Assembly: GCA_010909165.1 (NCBI GenBank)
Contig: MU008240.1
Coordinates: forward strand, 1 to 49,750
Length of the DNA stretch: 49,750 nt
Reading direction: 5' to 3'
DNA from: Anthoceros angustus
Lineage: Eukaryota > Streptophyta > Anthocerotopsida > Anthocerotales > Anthocerotaceae
Position numbers and translations under genes: made by a program. The notes under the pieces are model-generated. The model did not search any database. It had not been told where the DNA came from and saw only the letters and a program-made list of their open reading frames with translations. Each line of letters begins with the position of its first letter. Position 1 is the stretch's first letter. Below, piece by piece: positions 32,031-42,099 of this stretch.

Positions 32031-32050
32031 AGAGGAGAGGAGAGGAGACG
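32014..32050. repeat. GGAGA-rich run
   Basis: GAGGGGAGGAGAGGAGAGGA forms a purine run (CT-rich on the YUCCA sense strand). Such CT runs are common near plant transcription starts, but the link is inference. Confidence 0.7.
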
Positions 32051-33458
32051 AATGCGCAGCCAACTGGCTCTCTTAAGAACGTGGCAATGAGGCCGCGCTG
32101 AGGTCAGGAAACCCGCCTCGTACCGCTAACCTGAAATATGTAAATATGTAAGAACGGACAAGTGGACACCCCGGACACACCCAGCTCATCCTTGTCCCAT
32201 AACCATTAAAACTAATGCTACACACTTACATATATAGCCTTCATCATGTTTTTATCTTTTATTTTTATTATATATTTATCAAATTTATTTAACACTTTTG
32301 ACTTGACAAGTTGATACTAGGAGCGACTACATGGTCGATATTTGGGGAAACAAAAAATTGCAGATATCATGAAAACAACGCTAATAGTGCAGAAGCCTCA
32401 TATGTACTTAACCTTGGCTTTCAGGTGATATCATGAAAACAATGCTAATAGTGCAAAAGCCTCATATGTACTTAACCTTGGCTTTCTGACAAAAGGATTG
32501 TGCGGAAACATAAATCCAATCATGTAGACAATGTAGGTACTTTTTAACCGGGGTCTCACGAGGGCCTATGTACCACACTGTGAAATCTAAGCGCGTACAT
32601 AATTCTTTTGCTTGCCGCCACACTTTGGTCCTTTGGGCAACATGATTGTGCTAAAGTCTAACTTGTACCTATGTATGTACTTTTGAATCCAATTGTACAA
32701 GACGCAGGCAATCTAACTTTCAAACAGATCTATATCGCCTAGTCAGCGGATCTATGTACTAGTGCGGCATATTTATGTACTTTCGCTAGTGCGACAGATC
32801 TATGTACTTTCGTTAGTGCGGCACTTTGATGGCGGGGAACGAGAATGAAATATGTACATATTGTAAGTACTATACATAGGTATATTTCGGTTGTACGTCT
32901 TACATGTAAGGATTTACCAGAGTATGATATGTACTAAGTACATATATGCGCCACCGTGACAAGTTGCTACCGGAAATATATACAATAGCGTGTCGTATGT
33001 AGACACTTTTCAAGTTTGGTTGTACAAGTCTTGTGTACAAGGGTATGCTACACTTTGATATGTGCCGCCGCCGCCGCTTCACTGTGGCGGCGGACCGGAA
33101 TCAAAAGGGTTTTGAAGAAAACACTCCTATTTGTACGTATCTTTTCGAGAGAAGATTATACACAACATTCTAAGAGTTCCTAAAATTACATATGTTCCAA
33201 ATAGTTTTCTTATGTTGGCATGTAGGAATAAAGTTTATTATATATGTATATGTATCGAATATAATATATATATGAAAAGACCTAAAATTTAAATAGCTTT
33301 AATTACTGTATATTGCTGATGTGAATATTATTTTAGGAGAATTTGATTTAAAACTAAGATCGAGCAAGTTTTGCTTGGAGTGGTCGGATCATTGCAACCG
33401 CCGATGACCCATCCAAATGTGCAAAGAAGAAGCGGCTCTTTCATAGTGTTTCGGAGCG
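32051..33458. other. no recognisable gene; AT-rich with a 64-bp tandem repeat
   Basis: AT-rich intergenic DNA with repeated ATGTACTT words (32600-32900). The one clear structure is the tandem pair at 32363-32490. No open frame of interest. Confidence 0.5.
32363..32490. repeat. 64-bp tandem duplication
   Basis: GATATCATGAAAACAACGCT, AATAGTGC and GAAGCCTCATATGTACTTAA, then CCTTGGCTTTC, are repeated from 32427 with about two differences. Confidence 0.9.
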
Positions 33459-35050
33459 GTGCAGGCTACGGTGCCACCGCAAACCGTGCTGAATCGGGTC
33501 CAGGAAGATTTGGCTAAGATGACATCCAATACGCAGGGGATTGTGGTTTGCGGTTTGGAATGGCACGAGGACCATTCTTCCCGGTGCTGGAGGGACAGGA
33601 TCAGGGGAAAAGGTTCCAGCTCTGTCGCTGCGGCTGGGCTATCCCAAAGCCCACAATTGGATCAGCGCAGCGAGAGCAGCAACGAGGAAGTCTTTCGACT
33701 TCCAGTATATTGCTGTATACTCGGCACACGGATACTTCGTATTCTTATAAACCTAGCCCAGGTGTTTGTCACTGGGCTGGCCGACAACAAGTGTCCTACC
33801 AGAGGGCAAAGAAAGGCGCTGAGACGAGAGCTGTGATTTTGCAGTGAGCTGCCCGGGCCCAGGGTGTGCTGAAGCCCTGGGTGAAGGCGACGGCACCTCA
33901 CCCGCCGCCCCTTCAAGTACCTAGGGCCTGCTCCACGGCCCAGGCCAGGCCTACCATAATTCTCTCAACTCCTGAAGTTTGTATGCTAGCTGGACGCAAG
34001 CGACCGAGAACTTGAAAGGAGGAAACTCCGGCGAAGCGGGGCAGTGAGACTGCCAGGCAACGGCATGCCAGGATGAGCACGAGGTTGCTATCGCCCATGG
34101 CCCGCGTGCGCTCGCTCACAAATTGGCGAGCAGCCGAGGAGTTGACGTTATTCGCAGGTCCCACACGCCAACCTGCAAGCGTAACGGCATTTCACCGTCG
34201 CATGGGCGGATTGCGACGCTCGCACTTATGTGCACATTCTGTCACTGGCATGCTGGTACTGCCACCTCACGGCGGCTCCGGTCCCGCCCACTTAATGCTT
34301 CTGCAGGCTCCAGGGCGCAATTCAATCAAGTTTGCGAGCGAGTTGGAACCAGTTCCGGACCCGGATTCCCCGGGCCACCTTGAATCCTCTGCGATTGTGG
34401 CCAATCAGAGGAAGCCGCTGCACCGATGCCGGCCCGGCCCCGCGGGCTGCCAGATTGGTGTCCTTTGAAGCGGCAGCACGAATTCATGAACAGTGGACCC
34501 ACAGGGAGCAGTGGCATCGGAAACAGCTCATCGGCCGGCCTAGCCTTCAGACCGCCCACAGGGCGGCGCCCAGTACTGCAGTTGTAGGTGAGGTCAATTG
34601 GCAGTAGTAGCCGAGTGACATTCCCCAGCTCTGCAGCCAGTGGCGTAAGACGCCGTAAGTCCTGGCTGGCTCTGGGCCAGTGGCAATCAGCAGCATCAGG
34701 GTGCACGGCTCATGCAGCAGCAGCAGTTAAACAGTCCGAAGGGCGCCAGTGTTGGTAGGTGTTTGTAGGTGGGTACCCTACGGTACAATGGTATCAGTGG
34801 GGTTGCTGACCATGGATTGTGATCCACTCCAGGGCCAGGCTGCGGCTCCATGTTTCCAATTTTGAGACAGCCTAGGCTAGCTTCATCTCTGTAGTTGGCT
34901 GTTGACAGCAGCGAGCCAAGAGACTGGATATTCGTGAACCAGAACTTTCCAACACGGCAATTGAGGACTCCGCATTGGACATGTATACATACCAATTAAG
35001 TGTTCCAAATAAGTGCAGGGTTCTTACAAGTAGATAATGCAAGCACCGTT
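33459..35050. other. unassigned segment with overlapping open frames
   Basis: At 33459-33850 three overlapping plus frames (125, 99 and 69 aa) share one region and none has a known domain; the frame at 33541-33750 ends AARAATRKSFDFQYIAVYSA. At 34073-34706 GC-rich frames lie on both strands, including a 126-aa minus one. Codon evidence does not favour any strand. A CCAATCAGA (34400) and CATGCCAGG words give no firm promoter. Possibly a decayed gene or part of a transposon. Confidence 0.3.
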
Positions 35051-35116
35051 GCAGCCATGGATGCCAGCTCGCTCTATCCTTGAGTCACGCATCGAAGCCG
35101 CGCATCCTTGACACGA

Positions 35117-35236
35117 GAATAGATGTGCGACCAGCAGGATGGATGCCCAAAGAAAACCCTAGGCCTGTATATGCGGGAATAGATGGGTGCCCAGCAAGAT
35201 GGATGTCCATAGAAAACCCTAGGCCTCTATACCCCA
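35117..35236. repeat. 60-bp tandem duplication
   Basis: GAATAGATGTGCGACCAGCA and GAATAGATGGGTGCCCAGCA begin two 60-bp units (35117 and 35177). Both continue with GATGGATG, CC(A)AAAGAAAACCCTAGGCCT and TATA. Confidence 0.9.
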
Positions 35237-35600
35237 AGGGGGATAAGGTTTTGGGCACCCCTCCGACGAAAAGGTTTTTTTTAACAGAAGGTAAAATTTC
35301 AACATGTATCAAAATAATTTTAGAGTTTTTCTAATTAAAAATATAATATTTTTATTAAATTAGATAAAATTAAGTGCTTAATACCTATATGGGCCTTATT
35401 TTTCTTCAATAGATAAGACCTATATATTATTAGTTTATATTTTACAGTTTTAAAATCTTATTTGTATAAATTAAATTAATAAACTATTCAAAAACTCAAC
35501 AAAGTGTTTAGGTCTAGAAGACTACCTACTTCTAAGTCTCTTCAAAACATTGTCATTCTTGGGCATACTTGCTTACCAAAGATGGCTAACACTAAGCAAC
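35237..35600. other. AT-rich spacer, no gene
   Basis: Long A and T runs and no open frame. It precedes the Tigger-like transposase. Confidence 0.5.
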
Positions 35601-35620
35601 CATTGATTATGTCCAAATAG

Positions 35621-36504
35621 GTGTGTAAAAAAAGAGCAGTACTAAGAAACCAAAGCATTTCCAACAATTGCCAATGCTTCAATTTTACGCCCCAAGCCAC
35701 TCAAAAAGCTATTGAAGGTCAAGAAGTACCAATTGCAAGCTTCTTTTTGTATGGATGCATCAACACGAGCCTTGAAGAGAAGGGTCAAGCAAGAAGGGGA
35801 CAACACTTCCAAAAAAGCAAGAGTAGGGAAGGAGAGGGGAAAATACACGAATTGGTTCAGTGCAAAGCTTTGGCTTCATATTACATCGCTATGAAGACCC
35901 ACAAGAGCTTTATAAATGCCATATCCTACTTGAAGAGAGTCCATAAGAAACCAAGAATGAGTGTTAGTCCATATGAACGTTTGACTAGGGGAACTATGTA
36001 CTCATGGTTTACAAAGCGAGGAGAGTTACTGCCAAAAGATGCTAGGGCTGTTGAGGATGGGTACTCAGCACATCGTAGGATGGAATATCTTGATGTCGTA
36101 GTTGGCAAACTAGAGTTGATAAAGGAGTTTGTGGCAGCATTGAAAGGAATTCGAACAAGTGGCGCACCTCTTTCTAGTCCCATTGTCCAGCCTATTCTCT
36201 ATGAGATTGTAGCTTCTCGAGTTCCTGAGTTGTTGATAGAAACAGAAGGGAAAGGTGGTTTCAAGGTGACAATAAGATGGGCAAGGCAGTTTATCAAGAG
36301 ATACTTATGTTGGTATGGACAAGGGACGAATGCTTTGATCTCCCCTCTAAACAATTTCGTAGGGGTTTCTATTTTTCTGTGAGGATTTGTGTGTTGAATA
36401 AGAGGTCGGCGGAACCTTGGATTACATTCAAGCATATGCATAGACGACACATGAGTCGGAACATGATGGAAGGACAAGAGGAAGTACGAAATTTGTGCGG
36501 CTAA
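35621..36504 (+). pseudogene. Tigger/pogo-like (DDE_1 superfamily) transposase, N-terminal fragment
   Basis: The main frame (35621-36382, 253 aa) has a helix-turn-helix-like first half, including SPYERLTRGTMYSWFTKRGE, then a conserved block: MEYLDVVVGKLELIKEFVAA, IVQPILYEIVASRVPELLIE, then GGFKVTIRWARQFIKRYL and W. The order (WF-GE, Leu-rich helix, P-L-I--RVPELL, GGF-VS-RW-R-FI--YL-W) is that of pogo/Tigger-like transposases with a CENP-B-type DNA-binding part. The expected T-AA-KLP block is replaced after a frameshift near 36330; the other frame (36277-36504) continues with FRRGFYFSVRICVLNKRSAE. The catalytic DDE domain is not present. This is a truncated DNA transposon gene. Start choice is arbitrary. 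Confidence 0.6.
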
Positions 36505-37740
36505 ATATCCCACAAACATGTCCAAGTCGCCTCTCTATTTGGAGTACATGTCACAGCTCATACACCACCCCCCACGCGGGTAAATGGATTCCAGCCTTTG
36601 ACAGTGTAAACAGGGTACAAGTTTATCATGACAATAAAATGTAGTTTTCTTGACTTCCATCGTTCCATCGGATCGAGTGTTGGCAGATTCGTGGATCCCA
36701 GCATGTAAGGCCATGATTTTGTTGTATCTCTGTTTTGGCCTGTTTTTACAAGAAAAATTGGTTTGTTTTGCATAAAAGCCCAAAATAGCGGAATAAGCCG
36801 TTTTTCCCTAGACACTGTTAAATCTCCCCCCCCCTCTTTAGCAGCAAACGACAGGTGATCAGATTATGAGCAGCAAATGGCAGGTGATCAGATTTAAGCA
36901 TGAGTAGCAAACAGCAAACCTGAAATCCATGAGTGAGAAATCTGGTGCGAAAAACCCAGCACACAGCACTCTGTCGAAGGGCCTTGTTCCATAAACACAA
37001 TCTAAAGAAAAAGCATTGTTTTGCCCTTCTTGCAGTTTGGTTTTTGTATTGTAATGGGTCCCTTTAGCACCTTAGGATGCTTTGTTGCGCCGCAACCAGC
37101 AACAATACATCATTCCAATGGCGCAATGTTGCATGCATGCATCGCCCAAAGCAGGATGCTCCCTTGGCCTCCTCCTCGACCTCTGCCTTGCCACCATCTT
37201 CCCATCTCTTCCGCACGCTGCTTTTGAAGCTCTCGCAGCTCAGCTTGGAGCCCACAGCTCAGGCTGCGACCTCTAGGCTAGGCTACGGGACGCCATTGCA
37301 GAAGCGTGGATCTGACCTTTCAAGCGTGCCAGTGAAAAACCAATTCCCATCACGTGCGCCATATTCCTCTTCTTCCTCTTCACGCTGTGCGCAATTGGAA
37401 GAGAGCTTGTAGAGCATAACCTGATCAAGATGTCGTCCTCCTCTGAGGATGCGAACCCCGCTTGACCAAAGACGAGAGGCCACCTTCCTGAGGAAGGCGG
37501 CTAATGCAAAGTGTCTCTGGATAGGGGTTATTCTCCATTAAAGAGGTTGGGGTCCTGAACTGAAATGACCCCGAAACGGACCAAAATGCATCGTCTTAAG
37601 GAAAACCACTCTTTAGACAAGTACTGAAAGACATTGACCATGTTATTTTCTCGCAAACACTTATGCTAATAGGGTTTAAGCCGAAGAAGGTTCGTAGATT
37701 TCACCTTCACGCAAAAGAAGCAACTCGCAAGATGAAAAGA
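36505..37740. other. no recognisable gene; short tandem repeat at 36840-36895
   Basis: A 28-bp unit GCAGCAAACGACAGGTGATC (then AGATTATGA) is repeated at 36840-36895 with small changes. A C run (36826-36835) precedes it. The plus frame 37077-37412 (111 aa, Ser-rich) and the mirror minus frames have no domain. Nothing else is supported. Confidence 0.4.
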
Positions 37741-37747
37741 AGCAACT

Positions 37748-38061
37748 GCGCCGGACGTCCAGCGCAATTGTGAGAGAACAATAACCGATACCCTGATTAT
37801 GGCCATCTCGAGAGGAACAAACTATGACTCTAGAAAGTACCACTGGACCTCTGGAGCATTGTGAGTACACACCCCTGGGATCTCCATTGTTAGAGTCAAA
37901 AACAGAGGAAGGAATTGGAGCAATGCGCCGGATGTTTGGCACATTGGCGCGAGTCTGCTAAAGCCTGCGCCAGACATCCGGTGCCTTTCCTGGAGACCCC
38001 AATCTTGCGGGCATCTAGCACGATGGAAGTGGTGGAGTGGATGCGCCAAGACGTCCGGTGC
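37748..38061. repeat. cluster of GCGCCGGACGTCC-type motifs
   Basis: Four copies of a nearly palindromic GC motif: GCGCCGGACGTCC (37748-37760), GCGCCGGATGTTTGGC (37925-37940), GCGCCAGACATCCGGTGCC (37968-37986) and GCGCCAAGACGTCCGGTGC (38043-38061). A fifth, GTGCCAAATGTCCGGCTC, lies at 38437-38454. They occur in both orientations. It looks like a repeat family; it sits just before the 5S-like segments. Confidence 0.65.
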
Positions 38062-38128
38062 AAATGTATACGTGTTTGTTTCTATCTAGCATTTGCTTGG
38101 TAAAGGTGTAGATAGACCAAGTGGCATA

Positions 38129-38180
38129 AGAACTCTAGGGTTAAGCACTCTTGGGTCGGATCAGTGGTTTGCTTGTTTTT
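38129..38180 (+). ncRNA. 5S rRNA-like segment, copy 1 (degenerate)
   Basis: AGAACTCTAGGGTTAAGCAC, then TCTTGGGTCGGATCAGT, aligns with the middle of plant 5S rRNA (AGAACTCCGCAGTTAAGCGT, then GCTTGGGCGAGAGTAGT), which spans box A and the intermediate element of the internal Pol III promoter. The box C part is lost. A T-run (TTTTT, 38175-38179) follows. This is a 5S-derived repeat rather than a functional gene. Confidence 0.65.
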
Positions 38181-38200
38181 GGTGCTTTGAAAACTTTGTA

Positions 38201-38260
38201 AGAACTCCACTGTTAAGCAAGCTAGGGGCGGATCAGTACCGGGATGAGGTGTTCATTTTT
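38201..38260 (+). ncRNA. 5S rRNA-like segment, copy 2 (degenerate)
   Basis: AGAACTCCACTGTTAAGCAA, then GCTAGGGGCGGATCAGTACC and GGGATGAGGTG, matches plant 5S rRNA from the AGAACTCC block through box A, the intermediate element and box C (GTACTAGGATGGGTG) with about three-quarters identity by eye. TTTTT (38256-38260) follows, as for a Pol III terminator. Both copies are followed by (G/T)TTTTRGTG(S)TTTGAAAA(M)TTTGTAA, so the whole 72-75-bp unit is tandemly duplicated. Cassandra TRIM elements and SINE3-type elements carry such 5S-derived segments; no Cassandra LTR ends are seen here. Confidence 0.7.
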
Positions 38261-38280
38261 AGTGGTTTGAAAAACTTGTA

Positions 38281-38725
38281 AATCATCTCGGTATCTAAGC
38301 GTAAAGTCATGAATATTATTTTTGAAAATCATTTGTTGGTTGACGTTATGTTCTCACATTCGATTTGTATACAACATGTAAAACCTTTTCGCCTACCTAT
38401 GACTTGGTTGGATCTTTTCGATTGGTGTGCCAAATGTCCGGCTCATTTGAGTTTGATGCACGTATAGATGCATGGGCCTTGGTTTCTAGATGAGCTACAT
38501 TTTCCAAAATTTGACATGTATAATGTTGGTTTCTTATGGCCAACCTTTTGAAGACGACAATGTTTCACAGGGAATGTTTTGCAGAGAAGCAAGAAAATAA
38601 AGAGAATAGATGATTTGTCCTAGAGTAATGAAAGCCTGTCGGATGCAATCCGCTGAAAACAGTGAAATGAAACATGCGCATTTCTAGATGGTTGGGGCCA
38701 AAATGGGGTTGGGAGACAAATCCCT
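38281..38725. other. no recognisable gene
   Basis: AT-rich sequence with one further GC motif at 38437. It separates the 5S-like unit from a possible gene 3' end. Confidence 0.4.
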
Positions 38726-39166
38726 ATGTTGAGAGACACTGTTGCTAGGACAAGTGCCTCTTCTGTTGCTTGCAAGGGATCGGTTGTGAATGCTACTACG
38801 AGAAGCTCAGAACCGCCCAAGAAGCGTGGACGCTCTCCTAGCACAATGCGGGAGGTGTTGAGGCTAGGCGAGGACATAATTGCGAGATTGCTGGTGGAGA
38901 GTTCCACGTCACGCCATCAACCGCTATAATAAGTGACACGAGTTCTCCTTTTGTGTCTCGCCTCCTACTTCCACTTGCTCTAAAGCTATCTAATTGTTTT
39001 GATTTGTCTTGGTTGTAGGGTCTACAGAGAATTGAGGAGGATGTTGTTGTTCCTCCACGAGATTATGTCCAATGAGGACTCTAATGCTACAAAGGCCTCC
39101 ACTAGTCCCAACAACTCAGAGAATATGAAGGAAGAGTCCTCGATAGCCAAAACTGAAATGGATTAG
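38726..39166 (+). CDS. 3' end of an unidentified intron-containing gene
   Basis: The first exon frame begins about 38726 (MLRDTVARTSASSVACKG), with a basic PPKKRGRSPS segment like a nuclear signal and a helix containing REVLRLGEDIIARLL. A likely GT donor at 38933 and a strong acceptor TTGGTTGTAG at 39009-39018 define an 86-base intron. Splicing 38932 to 39019 gives ...NRYNK then VYRELRRMLLFLHEIMSNE, ending in a Ser/Glu/Asn-rich tail and TAG at 39164-39166. The exon 1 frame must shift one base between about 38900 and 38925 to reach this junction, so it is a broken gene or an assembly indel. I know no family. Copia D sequence begins about 25 bases downstream. The upstream exons are not identified, and the start is not the real one. 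Confidence 0.35.
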
Positions 39167-39189
39167 GTAGCAGGGCATGTAGGCTAGTT

Positions 39190-39300
39190 GGGGTTAGATA
39201 GGAAAGTTCCAAACTCTCCTAACCCCAGACCTTTGACATGCTTAAAGCTCTTTTGAAAGGGCTTTCGTTAATATATTGCTGGATTCTCCTGAGGCATATA
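39190..39300 (-). pseudogene. copia D pol tail, left side of the nested insertion
   Basis: The minus strand reads MPQENPA next to the insertion point, then, in a shifted frame, ILTKALSKEL, then KHVKGLGLGEFG. This is the usual C-terminal end of copia RNase H (NPADILTK-L, KH---LGL). It continues copia D from the other side of copia C (46013). No polypurine tract or 3' LTR of copia D is recognised below 39190. Confidence 0.8.
39296..39300. repeat. target-site duplication of copia C, left
   Basis: ATATA directly before the 5' LTR equals ATATA at 46013-46017 directly after the 3' LTR. A 5-bp duplication is the rule for copia insertion. AT-rich, so chance must be considered, but the in-frame match across the joined target supports it. 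Confidence 0.8.
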
Positions 39301-39552
39301 TAATGATATACAATGTTGATATCATAGTTAGGGTTTAGGGGTTTAAGTTATCCATATATTATATGAAGATATAGGGTTTACTAGATATGGTGTCGTTTCA
39401 TTAGGTTACGTCTCTAAGTGAATAGATACAACGTTTCATTAAGTTTAGTTTTAGTTGTCTTTTCATGCATAAGCAACTTACTTCTTTCTTGATCCAACAA
39501 TGTAATTATTCTATAATGTTTAATTGATCTACATTAGTCCATAAAATCTTCA
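39301..39552 (+). repeat. 5' LTR of copia C
   Basis: 252 bases, TAATGATATACAATGTTGAT to CCATAAAATCTTCA. Nearly identical in order to 45757-46012. It contains TTAGGGTTTAGGGG-type text, which is not a telomere array. A following TGGTATCAGAGC fixes its end. The start is set by the ATATA duplication; if the LTR began with TG it would start at 39304. Confidence 0.9.
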
Positions 39553-39564
39553 TGGTATCAGAGC
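39553..39564 (+). other. tRNA-iMet primer-binding site of copia C
   Basis: TGGTATCAGAGC follows the LTR end CTTCA directly. Standard for plant copia elements and in the same direction as the pol domains. Confidence 0.95.
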
Positions 39565-40100
39565 TGACCTAGTGTAGGTTGCATTCAAATGAATGCACAT
39601 TGAAATTGTGCATCAGAAAATATGCACAATGCTTTCTTTGATTGTTTTCTTGTTTTATAAATAAGTTAAAATCAAGAAACATAAGATAGAAAAGAATGGG
39701 TGCATTCTGTTTTATTCTATTTTATTTTGATGAATTCATATAGATTACGCAAGATCAGCAGAGTCTAGCGCACTTCCATTGAGTTGCTACTTGAGCAATT
39801 CAATGGAGGCACACTAGAGCACGTGGGCAAAATTATATATGTAAAAATCATATAAAGAAAACAGAAAATGCAGAATGCATTGTATATACAATCGTGGCAC
39901 ATAGCCATGGAAAATTATATCTACCATAATCCCGGTGAATCCTAGGAGGAACAATCAAAATCCAAGGCGGGATCGCAGAATGCCGAGACAAACCCCGCAC
40001 ATCAATTACATGGGCGCATCCTAGTGGAGCAACTTGCCCAAATCAAGCACAAGGAGACACATTGCAGGAGCCTTCAACACACTTCTCGAATTGTTGCTCC
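39565..40100 (+). other. copia C leader
   Basis: AT-rich leader after the PBS, with GTAGGTTGCATTC matching the leader of the 18.6-kb remnant. No gene. Confidence 0.5.
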
Positions 40101-40586
40101 CAACAGAGCTTGACTTGACATTCACATTGTAAATACAGGCAACATCGCCCACTACGAGAACATACACCAACGCTGCTTCCTCAAAGTGTACAATCTGTAG
40201 GTGTAAACACAATTGTTCAGCGTCTTGAGGCTAACAATAGGAATGTTGAAAACAGATGTCGTCAGATTTCAGGTCATGTCGCTTCGGCTAGCATTGATCT
40301 GCAGGATTTGAAAGAGCAGCTAACACACTTAGATTACAAGCTTGTAATGTTGCTGAAACCAGAGTTGTTGGCCAACCCAGCATTCAGAGGTACAGCATGC
40401 AAGCACGTAAGTAAAACTAAGCATGAAAGGAAGTTTGATACACCTAACTCTTGCCCTTCATGCTCCACTTACGCATTCAATAAGTTTGAGATGAGAAACT
40501 CTAAGATAGTCGCGCATAGCTTTTGGGAACAAACCATAGCGCACGCAGAGTGCACGGAGCAACCACAAAACCAACACGCATTGTAA
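40100..40586 (+). pseudogene. pre-gag ORF of copia C
   Basis: An open frame from about 40100 to 40586 (called part 40308-40586, 92 aa) contains QRLEANNRNVENRCRQISGH and DLQDLKEQLTHLDYKLVMLL with heptad-like Leu spacing, ending ELLANPAFRG, then a Cys/His-rich end. It occupies the same place as the extra ORF of copia A, between the PBS and Gag. No known domain. It may be the N-terminal part of Gag. Confidence 0.45.
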
Positions 40587-40699
40587 GTAGAATGTATGGA
40601 TGGTGAGAATAGTACAGCAGTGCATGATAGTGTTCATGCTAGTGACCGTGAAGAAGACACATTAGAAAGCTTCTTCAATCAGAGGACAAACTCTTAGGA

Positions 40700-41570
40700 G
40701 TTCAGAACCCAAAATGGGTGACACATCCTCTACACATAATTTTGAAGGTGAGTCCTTCAAGGAGAAGGACGAGTTCAACTGAAATGACTTGACATCCGGC
40801 TTATAAGAATGGAGGCGTTCTCGAAATGAGAGGCCTCCTCAAACATGCTCTTGGAAAAGTAGTGAAACCAGACGAGGATCTTCGGGAGAGGAAGAATGGT
40901 TAGCTAAGGACAGGAGCCAACCTCATACGCAGTGGCGACAACCGAGATGTTGAGGCGGCGGGTGAATACTTCCGAAATCATGAATCGCCTAAAGGAACTC
41001 TACGAGCGAACATGGTAAGCGCAATGACTCTAAGGAATTTTGAACCTAAGGATGAAGGACGGTGACTCGGTGGAGAAACACGTGAGTACCTTGAGGACCC
41101 TAGCCTCACGGCGTGGTGCCTCAAAGTTGCCATTGGAGATGATGAGATGGTGATGAGGCTCCTTCTTTCGCCCAGAGTCATGGTCACATTTCGTGACTTC
41201 TCATCTGTTTCAAACACAAGCTACGTTGTTAGCTAAAAGCAAGAGAGATGCGAAATGAGCTTCACAGCTCGTGAGTTCCATTTGAAGAAGCCAAGGACCA
41301 ACCATAAGAAAGCAGGGAAACAGCCTGACACCTCACAACAAGGACGAGGAGGAAGAAGCCCTTCTCCAAAGGAGGTGGTGGAAACTCTTCGGGGAGGTAG
41401 CTCGGATCCTCACCCGGAAGAAAAAGAAGCTGTGAACTCGCAATCGGTGCAAGCCGCGCCATTGGGAAAAGAGTGCAAAAAGCGGTGGAGTTCCTCGCAA
41501 GGAGGGAACCACTCAATCAAATGTTGTGGTAAAAAGGTTAATACCCCATCTCTTACTTGGGACTAGGAGT
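40700..41570 (+). pseudogene. copia C Gag remnant
   Basis: Many shifts, but pieces read FEGESFKEKDEF near 40740 (compare FKEKDRFDGK in copia A Gag), NRLKELYERTW near 40985, and SVEKHVSTLRT near 41070. A basic tail (41255-41566) has a zinc-knuckle remnant C-x2-H-W-E-K (CKPRHWEKSAKK in one frame, KECKKR in another) near 41447-41482. This is Gag up to the knuckle. Confidence 0.65.
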
Positions 41571-41599
41571 TTGCTAGTCCATTCTTTCCCACTTGTCTT

Positions 41600-41700
41600 T
41601 CCTCCAAAGTGAATCAAACCAACATGAATGGTTCTTAGATACGTGCTTGCACATATCTGCTTTGATAGGAATGAATTTAAAACATCTGATCGGGATCAAT
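41600..41700 (+). pseudogene. copia C protease site
   Basis: The frame reads EWFLDTCLHISAL near 41618-41656, a changed copia protease box (WF-DSG-S-H in intact copies): Thr replaces Ser and Cys replaces Gly. The rest of the protease is not readable. Confidence 0.6.
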
Positions 41701-42099
41701 ATGTTTACCTTGGGACGATAGGTCTCTAGTCTCACTCGTGGCAGGAGTTAATAGTTCCACTGGAAACACACTCAAGTTAAGATGTCTACCATGTGCCCGA
41801 GATGACTAGAAACCCGATCTCCGTTAGAAGATTGAATCACATAATACCATGTCGTGTTCACAAGAGCATTGCGTAATCATAGATGCATTTGACCCTAGAA
41901 AGGTACTTGCGCATGGGTCTTGGACCATGATCCGCTCCGCTCCATTTGCAGTGGAGTAGTCCCACCGACACAAGACGCCTCCCTTGCATCCGCACAACAA
42001 ACGAAAGGCTCGGGTGGCATGCACGCCTAGGTCATCCTCACATGGCAAAGCTACAAAAATTGGCTATGAGTGACTGTATCAAGATGGACCTATTGGCCC

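Noticed and set aside
39330-39345. TTTAGGG-like text resembling plant telomere repeat (also near 45790)
   Set aside because: Only about two units, inside both copia C LTRs; not a telomeric array.
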